Positions 37,401 to 45,348 are shown, counted from the stretch's first letter. The stretch is 49,714 nucleotides of DNA from an uncultured Saprospiraceae bacterium (GCA_937929945.1 CALFUK010000156.1:1-49714); one strand, 5' to 3'. A program made the numbers and translations. The notes: a model not told the origin generated them from the letters alone.

Positions 37401-37975
37401 AGTGCGCCCTTCAGTGTGACTGATGATATCTCAGGTATTTCTTCTATCTCATCACGGATGAATTCTGCATTTTTCTTCAGCTGATCCATGTTGAATGGTC
37501 CTGCCACATTCACCACGACGATGGGCTGCTTAGATACATCCATTTGCTCGACTGTCGCCTCTAAGTCTAAGTCGTTCGGCAGCTCAGACTTCGCTTTGTC
37601 CACGGCTTCTTTGACATCGTCATAAGCCTCATCGATATCGACATCTGTACCGAATTCTGCAGTGATCAGAGAGAAGTCTTGCAGTGATGTAGAGAGGATT
37701 TCTTTGATGCCTGTGATGCTCTTCAGTTCTTTCTCGATGGGCCTGGCGATGAGGTCTTCCATCTCTTCAGCGGAGTTGCCAAAGTAGGCTTGGGTGATGA
37801 TGACCTTAGGAAAGTATGCTTCTGGATATTTTTCTTTGGGCATGGCATCATAGGCATTGATCCCGAATATCAAGATCATGAATGCCAAGAGAAAAATACT
37901 AGTCCCATTATCAATCGCGAAAGTTGATAATTTGAATTCTCTTTTTTCGATACGTTCAGTCAGTTCTTCTTTCAT
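34499..37975 (-). CDS. RND efflux pump inner-membrane permease (AcrB/HAE1 type)
   Basis: The 1,158-residue protein has the RND plan: an N-terminal helix (about 18-42), a first large periplasmic loop (GIKEILSTSLQDFSLITAEF, partly), a helix bundle with the proton-relay aspartate pattern (LVDNAIVTVENIYRYMSLG), a second periplasmic loop, and a last bundle ending VIYGLIFATFLTLFVVPVMYWL. It exports compounds from the inner membrane or periplasm through an adaptor and TolC using proton force. At about 1,160 residues it is longer than AcrB, as in many Bacteroidota acriflavine-resistance-type pumps. The adaptor gene stops at 37976, one base before this ATG, so translation is probably coupled. Substrates are unknown. 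Confidence 0.95.
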   Translation of the reverse strand: MKEELTERIEKREFKLSTFAIDNGTSIFLLAFMILIFGINAYDAMPKEKYPEAYFPKVIITQAYFGNSAEEMEDLIARPIEKELKSITGIKEILSTSLQDFSLITAEFGTDVDIDEAYDDVKEAVDKAKSELPNDLDLEATVEQMDVSKQPIVVVNVAGPFNMDQLKKNAEFIRDEIEEIPEISSVTLKGALEREVRIDVDLRKMESFKLSFMDIEQAISMENMSMSAGELVNNDFRRSVRVLGQFTEIDEIKNIIIRSELEKPIYLRDIATVTYGFEDRASYARANGLPVISLEVLKRDGQNLLSAADKINQLLEDLKPSLPEELKISKFNDLSISTRDEVANLENSIISGVILVTLVLLFFLGLRNAIFVGIAIPLSMLIGILFLYLFDISLNIVTLFSLILALGLLVDNAIVTVENIYRYMSLGYDGRQAAKYGAGEIAMPIIASTATTLAAFVPLAFWPGIMGMFMKYFPITLICVLTSSLFVALVINPVFTSRFMKIDQRAETKSLKRRKMFNVLIGALIMLCLAVAMHLLDIQWARNVIGIALILTLLNFFILRPASFVFQNRALPKLENAYDRFIKLILTGVRPYIIFIGTFGLLGFSIFLLKLNPPPIEFFPSADPNFVNVFVDLPIGKDIEATNEILLQIEKNVADAVEQYGGVVEDILTTIGQDTADPNRPPEPGNTPHKARLTISFVSSKYRGEVNTFNVMEDIRNAVQGYAGVQVLVDKDADGPPVGLPINIELKGDDIDTLSALSERLITFVNQNDIPGIEELKADVVIGKPELLVHVDRQMARRYGLSTAQIASSLRTSVFGKEISKYKDGEEDYAIMLRSNEAYRNDINSLLSQKITFRDQARQGRFVQIPINTVADFEYSAAYSSIKRKNQSRVISVSSNILEGYNANQINGELRERMESFTMPRGYSYAFTGEQESQAADAAFLNSAFMIAIFLIFIIIVGQFNSVISPFIIILSVLFSTIGVLLGYIITGKTISVVFSGVGIIALAGIVVNNAIVLIDYINLQVKNMRENQGISDMIYMAKEDVKACIIKGGATRLRPVLLTAITTVLGLIPLAIGFNFNFRSLITDLDPQVFIGGDNTALWGPMAWTVIYGLIFATFLTLFVVPVMYWLAYLAKRRVLNRKKPTDESRLDIHLVDEGTI

Positions 37976-39145
37976 CTATGACTTAATCTTTATGACCTCA
38001 TTATTCAATAAGCTTCTGGCTCCATCATCGACGATGACTTCGCCCCATCTCAGACCGTAGTTAATGATGACACCATTGTCACTGTTGTCACCAGTCTCCA
38101 CATAGCGCTTGCTGCAGATGGTGTCGCCATCTGTATTTTGTTTCACCACGTAGACATATCTCTTACCGCTGACCTCCTCCTGGACTAACTCCGAGGAGAG
38201 TACGATCGCATCCTTGATTTCTGATTCTTTGATCTTCATTTCTGCCATCAGGTTAGGCTTGAGCTCGCCATTACGATTATTCAGATTGACCTCTACTTTG
38301 AAGGTCCGATTAGCTGGATCGATCATGCGTCCGATCTGAGTCACTCTGGCTCTCACGTCTTTGGAAAGAGCAGGTATATTGATGTCGACATAGTCTCCCT
38401 TTTTGATGATGCTGAGGTAGTCCTCAGGCGCATCTACCACCACTTTTACTTTATTTGTATTTAGGATCTGGACGATGGGGCCTCCCGGTGAGGTCACCTC
38501 GCCTGGCTGTCTGAATTCTCTATCGATCACACCTGAGCTAGGGCTGTACACATTTTGCTTGGACAGCTGGAAGCTGATGCTTTCTATGCTTTTTTCGATT
38601 CTTTCTTTCGAATTCTTAGCTTGCAGATACTGCACTTCACTACCGATATTCTGGTCCCACAGACTCTTCTGCCTCTGGTAGAGCGTCTTAGCCAGTTCTA
38701 ATGAAGTCTGCAGTTCTTCTATTTGCTTATTCACCGTCTCTAAGTCTATTTTAGCGATGAGCTGACCGCGCTTTACGGCCTGGCCTTCTTGGACATAGAT
38801 GTCTAGTATTCTGCCACCGATCTCACTGGAGGCATTGATCATTTCATCAGAGATGATATTCCCCTGCAGTGTGGTGTATTTTTGAAATGTGGAGGACTTT
38901 ATGGTATCCACAGTGACCAGCTTAGGCGCCTTAGTCATGCTGGGATCTTCTGCCTTGAGTTCGTCTTTGAGGCTTGCTATCTCGGCCTCCAGTGTGCGCA
39001 TCTCTTTCTCTCTATTTTTGAGGTACGCTTTTTTGCCCTCGATGTCTGTCGGTATCGTTTCTGCCTTTTCTTGCTGGCATGAGACCAAGCATAGGGCGAT
39101 GGCCAAGACTGTCAGTATGTAGCTTATATATGATTTGATTTCCAT
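37976..39145 (-). CDS. RND efflux periplasmic adaptor (membrane fusion) lipoprotein
   Basis: This 389-residue adaptor links the RND permease to TolC. It starts with a lipoprotein signal (lipobox LVSC, Cys23) and an N-terminal coiled coil (about 30-65). The first half of the barrel/lipoyl domain follows (SSEIGGRILDIYVQEGQAVKRG), then an alpha-helical hairpin (about 125-190, EELQTSLELAKTLYQRQKSL). The second lipoyl half (VYSPSSGVIDREFRQPGEV), a beta-barrel domain and a membrane-proximal domain come last. The order in the operon (TolC - adaptor - permease) is the usual one. Confidence 0.94.
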   Translation of the reverse strand: MEIKSYISYILTVLAIALCLVSCQQEKAETIPTDIEGKKAYLKNREKEMRTLEAEIASLKDELKAEDPSMTKAPKLVTVDTIKSSTFQKYTTLQGNIISDEMINASSEIGGRILDIYVQEGQAVKRGQLIAKIDLETVNKQIEELQTSLELAKTLYQRQKSLWDQNIGSEVQYLQAKNSKERIEKSIESISFQLSKQNVYSPSSGVIDREFRQPGEVTSPGGPIVQILNTNKVKVVVDAPEDYLSIIKKGDYVDINIPALSKDVRARVTQIGRMIDPANRTFKVEVNLNNRNGELKPNLMAEMKIKESEIKDAIVLSSELVQEEVSGKRYVYVVKQNTDGDTICSKRYVETGDNSDNGVIINYGLRWGEVIVDDGARSLLNNEVIKIKS

Positions 39146-39154
39146 GCTCGACCT

Positions 39155-40540
39155 CTAATTTTTTAATTTTCCTAATGCAATATCCAGATCAGTCTTAGTG
39201 AGCACTACATCGTAGAGCGCACCGATATAAGCAGCCTGGGCCTGATAGAGCGAGTTTTCAGCTTGGCTGACCTCTACGCTTGATCCGACTCCTTCTCTGA
39301 ATTTTATTTGTGTTTTATCGTAGATGCCCTTGGTCTTGGTGACGGCACTCTCTCTGTTTTGTAGCGTCTTCTTCGCATTGCGATGGGCTGTCATTGAGTT
39401 TATCACTTCTAGCTCCATGCCTTTTTCAAAATCTTCACGCTGTAGCTCTTTCTGCTTTTTGCGGATTTTAGCGCGCTCTTGCTTCGATTTTTTTTCTCTG
39501 CCATCGATCAGTGGATAGTTTAGATTTAAACCCACGAAGCCAGCAGGTAGAAAGCCTGATTCATTTCCATCAAATAAATTGTCTCGCTGTAGAGATTCTT
39601 GAATGTTGATGTTGGCTCTTAAGACAGGCCAGCGCAGACCTAATCGGTCGATGTCGTATTGGTCTAGCTCGATGGCTTTATTGAGTACTTCGTATTCTGG
39701 TCGATCAGTATAGCGCAGCTCTGAGGCTAACATGAGGTCATCTTCGAGCTGGATTTGGTCCAGCATGCTCTGCAGGTCATCAGTCAGAGCGATGTCTTTA
39801 TCGAATGGGTAGTTCATGTGGAATTTAACCAGATTCTTACTTACTTCGATCAGTTGTGTCAGATTCTCTAATTCCATCGTAAGATTATCTCTTGACAGCT
39901 CTAATCTGGTTATATCCAGCTGCTCAGCGAATCCAGCCTTGTAGATCTGAGTGGTCTCATGCAGCATGGTCTCTACGATGGAGATATTATTTTCGATGAT
40001 GATCTTATTCTCATAAGCGACGAGGGTGCCGAGGTAGGCCTTAGTCACTTCTATGATGATGTCACGTTCGGAGATTTTAGATCGGAGTCGCTCGAGATCC
40101 ACGGAGACCTTAGCCGCTTTCAGACCTTTCAGAAATACAGGGTCAAAGACCAGAGCTTGGAAGTCAGCATAGCCGGCTAAGGTGTGCTTCCTCGCGAAGG
40201 TCAGCTCGAATGTCTCAGGTGGACCAGGGTCCACCGGTTCTTGAAAGACAAATTCATTCAGAATGCCAAAGATAGCTGGTGATAAGAAGTCTTCTGTCGG
40301 CTGGACGGGTCTGATGAAATTATAATTGTAATTGACACCTAAGTTCAGCTTAGGCATACCTGCAGATTTAAATTCTTTTACGCGTGCCTCTGCATCCATG
40401 ACATTTAGCGCTTCAGCCTTCATCGCATTACTACTCTTGATGGCGTAGTCAATCGCTTGATCCAGACTGAATTCTGACTGACTACTAGCTGAGCAGATCA
40501 AGATCAGCTGGAAGAAGATGATATTTAAAAGGTGTTTCAT
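39155..40540 (-). CDS. TolC-family outer-membrane efflux protein
   Basis: The 461-residue protein begins with a signal peptide (to about residue 21) and has the two long helical repeats of TolC channels, each opening with a pattern such as LDQAIDYAIKSSNAMKAEAL and KGIYDKTQIKFREGVGSSVE. It forms the outer-membrane duct for the RND pump encoded downstream. Its ATG overlaps the stop codon of the TetR gene (ATGA), so regulator and pump are one transcriptional unit with coupled translation. Confidence 0.93.
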   Translation of the reverse strand: MKHLLNIIFFQLILICSASSQSEFSLDQAIDYAIKSSNAMKAEALNVMDAEARVKEFKSAGMPKLNLGVNYNYNFIRPVQPTEDFLSPAIFGILNEFVFQEPVDPGPPETFELTFARKHTLAGYADFQALVFDPVFLKGLKAAKVSVDLERLRSKISERDIIIEVTKAYLGTLVAYENKIIIENNISIVETMLHETTQIYKAGFAEQLDITRLELSRDNLTMELENLTQLIEVSKNLVKFHMNYPFDKDIALTDDLQSMLDQIQLEDDLMLASELRYTDRPEYEVLNKAIELDQYDIDRLGLRWPVLRANINIQESLQRDNLFDGNESGFLPAGFVGLNLNYPLIDGREKKSKQERAKIRKKQKELQREDFEKGMELEVINSMTAHRNAKKTLQNRESAVTKTKGIYDKTQIKFREGVGSSVEVSQAENSLYQAQAAYIGALYDVVLTKTDLDIALGKLKN

Positions 40541-41136
40541 AATTGATCTATTAATTGTTCGAGTCGCTTCAGTCCTTGCTTGGAGGCAATGCCGTAAATA
40601 TGGTAGCGCACAAATTCTTTGAATAACTCGTCTTTACTGTATTTCTGCAATGGGAATGTCTGCTCATCTACGATGGCTAATGATTTAGAAATGTAGAGCT
40701 TGGAGATGATGCCTGCGTCTACATTATCTCTATATAAATCTTCTTTTTTTCCTCTTGTGATGTTGTTGCTGATTACTTCTCCCATGAACTCGACTTGCAG
40801 ACTCTCTAGTTTCTTCCATTCGTTGGGATAGTATTTTTGGAGATCATAGATGACAGTAGGCTTCATCTCTCGCAGTGTCTTGACGATGTGTCTGCCAATA
40901 TTTATGTATTCTTCTACAGCATCGTATTCTTGGCTGATGATTTCGTTGACTTCGGCCTGCTCTTCTTGAATTCTGTTCAGGACGACTTTCTCTACAAGTT
41001 TGGCTTTGGTCGGAATGTACTGGTATAGGGTCTTCTTGGAGATGCCCATCTTCTTGCAGATATCATCCATACTGATGCTTTTGAGGCCGTAGCTCAGAAA
41101 TAGCTTCTTAGAGATATCGATGATTTTAATTTCCAT
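40537..41136 (-). CDS. TetR/AcrR-family transcriptional regulator of the efflux operon
   Basis: The N-terminal helix-turn-helix (IIDISKKLFLSYGLKSISM, DDICKKMGISKKTLYQYI) is typical of TetR repressors; the remainder is a variable ligand-binding helical domain. I start at the ATG at 41136 (MEIKIIDISKK), the usual distance before the helix-turn-helix, rather than a TTG at 41154. It is the first gene of the efflux operon and probably controls it together with itself. Repeated TATAGG motifs upstream could be its binding sites (inference). Confidence 0.92.
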   Translation of the reverse strand: MEIKIIDISKKLFLSYGLKSISMDDICKKMGISKKTLYQYIPTKAKLVEKVVLNRIQEEQAEVNEIISQEYDAVEEYINIGRHIVKTLREMKPTVIYDLQKYYPNEWKKLESLQVEFMGEVISNNITRGKKEDLYRDNVDAGIISKLYISKSLAIVDEQTFPLQKYSKDELFKEFVRYHIYGIASKQGLKRLEQLIDQL

Positions 41137-41151
41137 AGGCGGTATAGGCGA

Positions 41152-41159
41152 CAAAGGTA
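41152..41159 (-). promoter_or_regulatory. Minus-7 box (TAnnTTTG) of the efflux operon
   Basis: On the minus strand TACCTTTG matches the consensus perfectly and lies 15 bases before the TetR ATG at 41136. Three TATAGG motifs on the plus strand (41143-41148, 41158-41163, 41181-41186) surround it; the first two are within GGTATAGG repeats 15 bases apart. Confidence 0.5.
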
Positions 41160-41384
41160 TAGGATAAAACCTTAGGAAACTATAGGAGGGTTAATAGTTT
41201 TTCAATTACATCATAATTATCCTTATTTCAGTATTCACTTTCAGAAGGTCAGAGATATTGCATTTTGGCAGAGCCATCTATATCAGTAGTATAACCGGTA
41301 TGTATAAGTGAGCGGATGTGGATCATCCTGTATAGTAGGTGTATTGCCCTACAGTAAGTGGAGCAGCTGTAGGCTACTATAACG

Positions 41385-41411
41385 ACAGGCTGCCCCCTGT
41401 GGGCAGCCTGT
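41385..41411. other. Strong GC-rich hairpin, terminator or RNA element
   Basis: ACAGGCTGCCC and GGGCAGCCTGT form a perfect 11-bp stem with a five-base loop. It lies 15 bases beyond the stop of the 42-residue minus-strand ORF, in the right place for a terminator of the small-protein pair, but no T-run follows on either strand. Just upstream CCTACAG (41348-41354 region) can pair with CTGTAGG near 41367-41373, so the 41.33-41.41 kb stretch may be a structured RNA. Confidence 0.5.
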
Positions 41412-41425
41412 ATCATCTGATTAAA

Positions 41426-41554
41426 TTATAATATCCAAGGCAACTCATCTATTCCCATCAGAATGTGAATCCAAATAGATGGAGGAGACTTAGCACTATC
41501 AAATTCAGTTTTATATTTGGCTATGAATTCTTCTAATGGATCTTCTTCGATCAC
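41426..41554 (-). CDS. Small acidic protein, coupled to the 55-residue basic protein
   Basis: The 42-codon ORF starts with GTG overlapping the TAG stop of the upstream ORF by one base (TAGTG). It is acidic near the start (VIEEDPLEEFIAKYK) and hydrophobic at the end (PSIWIHILMGIDELPWIL). No family is recognised. The tight overlap and shared strand with the 55-residue ORF support coding, but it is short, uses GTG, and may be a chance frame. Confidence 0.4.
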   Translation of the reverse strand: MIEEDPLEEFIAKYKTEFDSAKSPPSIWIHILMGIDELPWIL

Positions 41555-41721
41555 TACTTCCCTCTTTTCTTAGACTGAGGAATTGCAGATCTACCTTTAT
41601 TTTTCATGGTGGATGCTGGGGCCTGATTGCCTACACGAGCTATTCTCTCTTGTTTCTTTTTTGCTTTCATTGCTTCTGCAGTTTTTCTTGCTGCTGCTGC
41701 TTTTGTTTTCTTGTTTTGCAT
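41554..41721 (-). CDS. Small, very basic protein of unknown function
   Basis: The 55-codon ORF opens with ATG (MQNKKTKAAAARKTAEAMK) and is almost entirely Lys, Arg, Ala and Gln in its first half, predicted helical. It ends SAIPQSKKRGK. The composition resembles small nucleic-acid- or ribosome-binding proteins, but I do not recognise a family. A second short ORF begins on its stop codon. It lies in an otherwise gene-poor stretch between the efflux regulator and the two-component system. Confidence 0.5.
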   Translation of the reverse strand: MQNKKTKAAAARKTAEAMKAKKKQERIARVGNQAPASTMKNKGRSAIPQSKKRGK

Positions 41722-41937
41722 TTGAGTGATTGTTTTACTGTTACAAATAATTTGATCATTGAATATTAATGATGTTCTGACACGTTAGGCAGAAAAGAAG
41801 GCTTTTTATTAGCCTATGTTTTACTTTTATTTAGTTATCCAAATAGCCATACATTGAAGTGATTTTGCTTAGTATTTTTCGCTTTTAAATCGATAATTCC
41901 CTTATTTGTTGATAGGCTATGATTAGTCAATCGACTC

Positions 41938-42099
41938 TCAGAAACTATCTCTATAGTTAAGATCGAATGAGCCAGACCGTCTATATTTATCAGTTATCTC
42001 TTGCTTGAGATTAGGGGCCTGACGGCGTCTTTGCTTCTTGATTTTTCTTTTAGAATCGCGAGGAGACATGTCATCTTTGAATTTAAAAATCTTCTTCAT
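41938..42099 (-). CDS. Small basic hypothetical protein
   Basis: The frame is open from 42237, but the ATG at 42099 (MKKIFKFKDDMSPRDSKRK) gives the most gene-like product: 53 residues, very basic in the middle (KIKKQRRRQAPNLKQEITD) and ending in an aromatic/polar tail (SFDLNYRDSF). The sequence before 42099 is unlike a protein N-terminus. No family is recognised. Confidence 0.45.
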   Translation of the reverse strand: MKKIFKFKDDMSPRDSKRKIKKQRRRQAPNLKQEITDKYRRSGSFDLNYRDSF

Positions 42100-42529
42100 T
42101 TTGATTTTTTGAAATGTATTAAATACTAAAAATTTCATAGGACAAATTTGAGCCATATCAAGCTGGCCTATATCAGTATATATTGGTATTTTGACTAGGT
42201 AAAATGCTGAGATGCATCGTGGATTAGAAGTGGTCATAATCAGCCGGCTTGCAGGTGCAAGCTGACCTCTATATAAATATAGGTCGTAGAGATCTTCATA
42301 GAAAAAATGGCCGTACCTGCTGGCAGCAACTTAGTGCACAGAGTGATTTGGTCTTGCAGTGATGAATGTCAAAATACATAGGATTCTTCCTGCACATCGA
42401 GCTAAAGTAATCCATCAGAAAGCTCAGAAGTGACGAAGCTCAGAACTTGTAGCACGATAGAAGTAAATGATATGTTATGTGATATTCTTACTCTGAATGA
42501 TTAGCTATCACTAAAATTACTCTACTCTA
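42100..42529. other. Gene-free stretch with palindromes
   Basis: No convincing ORF is seen. The stretch holds a perfect palindrome GCTTGCA-GG-TGCAAGC at 42247-42262 and an AT-rich stem GACCT...AGGTC right after it. These lie downstream of the NarL-type regulator on the minus strand, but without a T-run. They may be a weak terminator or part of an untranslated RNA. Confidence 0.4.
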
Positions 42530-43180
42530 TCACTCAGAATCGACTAAGCCAGACTTCATCGCATACTTTACCAAGCCAACGGTATTCTTCGCTTGCAGTT
42601 TTTCTAGTAGGTTTCTGCGATGCGTATCGACTGTCCTGATACTGATAAAGAGTTCATTAGCAATCTCTTGATTGGTGTATTCCTTGGTGATGAGGATGAG
42701 CACTTCTTTCTCTCTGGGTGTAAGCTGGACATCGTTGGCACCATTGGATTTACTTTTGCTGTCTACGGCGAATTGATTGATGATAATTGAAGATACTTGC
42801 TGGCTGTAGTAGGTCCCACCAAGGTATACGGCTCTGATGGCTTTCACCATTTCGTCTCGGCCTATTTCCTTAAGAAGGTATCCATTGGCACCTGACTTGA
42901 TGGCTTTCACGATGTAGCCTCGCTCAGCGTGCATAGATAGTATGAGTACCTTGATCTCAGGATACAGTGTTTTCACTGTAGCGGTGATGTCCAGACCAGA
43001 TTCTTTTCCTAAGGTGATGTCCATCAATATGACATCTACCGGTTCTCGCTCTAGCTTCTGAATGAGCTCCTGTGCGCTCGATGCTGAGCTACTCACATTG
43101 ATGTCATCTTCTTCATTGAGAATGGAGATGATGCCATCACTAAATACTTTGTGGTCGTCTACTATTATTACTTTTATCAT
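42530..43180 (-). CDS. NarL/FixJ-family response regulator
   Basis: The 216-residue regulator has a receiver domain (VIIVDDHKVFSDGI; phospho-acceptor Asp54 in ILMDITLGKESG; the lysine region GANGYLLKE) and a C-terminal LuxR-type helix-turn-helix (LTPREKEVLILITKEYTNQE, then RTVDTHRRNLLEKL). On phosphorylation by its partner kinase it should dimerise and bind promoters. The kinase gene stops six bases upstream, so the two form an operon. Confidence 0.95.
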   Translation of the reverse strand: MIKVIIVDDHKVFSDGIISILNEEDDINVSSSASSAQELIQKLEREPVDVILMDITLGKESGLDITATVKTLYPEIKVLILSMHAERGYIVKAIKSGANGYLLKEIGRDEMVKAIRAVYLGGTYYSQQVSSIIINQFAVDSKSKSNGANDVQLTPREKEVLILITKEYTNQEIANELFISIRTVDTHRRNLLEKLQAKNTVGLVKYAMKSGLVDSE

Positions 43181-43186
43181 GTGCTT

Positions 43187-44194
43187 CTATTCAGTAGGTA
43201 TTTCAATTGTCCCTGAAAACCCATTGCCCTCGCTGCTGTCTATGATGAATGTCCCTTTCAGAGCCTCTGTTCTGGTATATATGTTTTGCAGGCCAATGCC
43301 ACTCGTGATCATAGATTCTAAAATTGGCTGACTGCAGCCTTTTCCATCATCTTCTACTGATAATTGTATCATGTGTTCGAATCTGATAAGCTGTACGACT
43401 ATTTGCTTCGCATTGGCGTACTTTAATGCATTATTAATCAGCTCCTTAGCCATGCGGTATACAGCGATCTCTGTATACATATTTAGCCTGTCTTCACTTC
43501 CAGAAAAATAGAAGCTTACTTTTACAGTTTCGCTTTGATTGATTTTCTGGATTAGATTTTCCAGTGTGGATCGCAGACCAAAATCGCGCAGAGCGCTGGG
43601 CATTAGTGCGTGCGAGATACTGCGTATATCCTCAGATGCGTCTTTGATAAGATCCTGAATCGCATTAAATTTTAACATGGTATTTTTCTCGATGTCATCT
43701 TTGAGATCATTTTTTATACTGTCAATATTTAATTTGATGGTGGACATCAGTGGTCCTATGCCGTCATGTATTTCTTTTGAGAGCCGGTGTCGTTCCTTTT
43801 CTTGTCCCCGAAGCATAGCTGTGACGTTAGCTTGCTGCATTGTTTTTATTGGGGTGATATCATGGGTGGTGACGATCATTCCATTAGCGAGTTTTCTCCC
43901 ATTCACTGCTATGTAGGTTCCGTTTTCGAATGATAGCTCTGGTATGGCGAATGCCTGCCGAGATTTGTTGACGCTGTCTGACACGACTGAATGTAGGTTA
44001 GGCAGATGAGAGATATAGTCGGTGAGAGGGCGCTCTACCAGAGTTTCTGGGCTCTGATTGAGCTGTAAGTGCATAGACGCTAGCTGGTTGCACATGGATA
44101 TGTTACCATCCAGTGTGTAGGTTAGGATACCCAGTGGGGCATTACTCACTACAGACATTAGAAAGTCATATGCTTCTGTCTCACTAAGCAGCAT
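43187..44194 (-). CDS. PAS-domain sensor histidine kinase (NarX/DegS type)
   Basis: The kinase has a PAS-like sensor domain (SNAPLGILTYTLDGNISMCN onward), then a HisKA_3 dimerisation domain with the phosphorylated His in EKERHRLSKEIHDGIGP. A HATPase domain follows (ELINNALKYANAKQIVVQL; VEDDGKGC; GIGLQNIYTRTEAL). There are no membrane segments, so it senses a cytoplasmic signal. I place the start at the ATG at 44194, directly before the PAS domain; a GTG at 44266 in the same frame would add 24 residues of unlikely sequence. It phosphorylates the NarL-type regulator downstream. Confidence 0.88.
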   Translation of the reverse strand: MLLSETEAYDFLMSVVSNAPLGILTYTLDGNISMCNQLASMHLQLNQSPETLVERPLTDYISHLPNLHSVVSDSVNKSRQAFAIPELSFENGTYIAVNGRKLANGMIVTTHDITPIKTMQQANVTAMLRGQEKERHRLSKEIHDGIGPLMSTIKLNIDSIKNDLKDDIEKNTMLKFNAIQDLIKDASEDIRSISHALMPSALRDFGLRSTLENLIQKINQSETVKVSFYFSGSEDRLNMYTEIAVYRMAKELINNALKYANAKQIVVQLIRFEHMIQLSVEDDGKGCSQPILESMITSGIGLQNIYTRTEALKGTFIIDSSEGNGFSGTIEIPTE

Positions 44195-44378
44195 GAGCTG
44201 GATATATGAAGTAGTGAAGAGGTGATTGACCTGATGATTGTCCGTAGTACCAGCTGGAGTCCGCACAGTTGGCGAGGGTCCGTTTTTCCATAGTGGGTGT
44301 GATACTGATGATCTGGACTGCGCCGATGGCTATATCTTCTGGATTGTCAGAACTTTGAATGTCAGAATCTTCTTTCAT
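44184..44378 (-). CDS. Possible small ORF overlapping the kinase start
   Basis: A 64-codon ATG ORF (MKEDSDIQSSDNPEDIAIGA...) ends 11 bases inside the kinase gene if the kinase begins at 44194, an arrangement that could couple their translation. A minus-7-like box TACCTTTA (44413-44420 on the minus strand, seven of eight consensus positions) lies upstream of its ATG. The C-terminal half looks less protein-like. It could instead be the true N-terminus of the kinase separated by a frameshift. Confidence 0.3.
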   Translation of the reverse strand: MKEDSDIQSSDNPEDIAIGAVQIISITPTMEKRTLANCADSSWYYGQSSGQSPLHYFIYPAHAA

Positions 44379-44481
44379 TTATAAATTTATCATGCTGGAG
44401 ATGTACTGTAAATAAAGGTACTAAAGAGAGCTTACGTTTATCATACTCTTCAGCGTGTATTATTCTAATTTGTGATGAGGC

Positions 44482-45348
44482 TCACTTATCCTCAAGTTTT
44501 TTTTGATGTGACTTACGATGCTTGAAGATTAACGCCGGAATCTGCAGTGTACTCAGCTGTCTTAAGGTCGTACTTGGATCAATGATTCTATCCCAAAAAT
44601 TTCGATTGTAGGTCGAGAACACCAATAGGTCAGAGAGCTGTGTGATTGCATAGTTTTCTTGTTGTATGTATTTACTGTAGTCAGCGGATTCTAATTGTAA
44701 TGTCACCTGCGAGCTGATATGCTTCTTCACATAGTTCATCCATCTTTCAGCTGACACTTTATCTAATGCTTCTCTGTGATCTTCTATGATATGAGTCAAC
44801 TTAATAGTTATGTCTGACATCATCGTGCAGAGCGCTTCCATATGTTGAAGATTGGAGTCATTCATTTCTTTGAGTAGATAATTCACTGTTTCGATCGGCT
44901 TAAATAGCTGCTGGGGTGGCAGCACTAACATTGGTGTCATGGTGTGCAGAGTGATGGTGTCTCGAATGCTCGCACCGATGTGGTCGTGATATTTTTTAAA
45001 AATGTTCTGGCCCACAATGAGTAGATCCAGCTGGTTCTTTGAGATAAATTGATCGATAAACCAAGCTTCACGATCCCCCTTAATGGTAATATTCACCCAG
45101 TCCGCATCAATGTAGGACCCAGACTGAGTTTTGATCTTCTTGATTAAATCCTCTCTACGCTCAAAGGAATCCATGTCGAAGCCCAACTTAGAATATGTAG
45201 AAGTAGCGGAAAGCAATACGGGGTCTACACTTTCATCGAAGTGTATGATGTGTAGCTTACATCCGTAATGCTTGCAAAATGCTGATACATATCTTAGTAT
45301 GTCAGGAGATTGAATATCAAGATTGGATATTAGTAGGACTTCTTTCAT
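44482..45348 (-). CDS. Universal stress protein (tandem Usp domains)
   Basis: The 288-residue protein has two UspA-like halves. The first opens with KEVLLISNLDIQSPDILRYV and contains LDLLIVGQNIFKKYHDHIGASI, the equivalent of the Usp nucleotide-binding loop. The second half (from about 150) ends SDLLVFSTYNRNFWDRIIDPST. Glycine-rich ATP-binding residues are poorly conserved, so nucleotide binding is uncertain. It may act as a cytoplasmic stress factor. It is encoded on the same strand as the two-component system, about 100-200 bases upstream of it. Confidence 0.75.
   Translation of the reverse strand: MKEVLLISNLDIQSPDILRYVSAFCKHYGCKLHIIHFDESVDPVLLSATSTYSKLGFDMDSFERREDLIKKIKTQSGSYIDADWVNITIKGDREAWFIDQFISKNQLDLLIVGQNIFKKYHDHIGASIRDTITLHTMTPMLVLPPQQLFKPIETVNYLLKEMNDSNLQHMEALCTMMSDITIKLTHIIEDHREALDKVSAERWMNYVKKHISSQVTLQLESADYSKYIQQENYAITQLSDLLVFSTYNRNFWDRIIDPSTTLRQLSTLQIPALIFKHRKSHQKKLEDK

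Noticed and set aside
42247-42262. Terminator at the GCTTGCA palindrome
   Set aside because: The loop is only two bases and no T-run follows on either strand; kept as a palindrome only.
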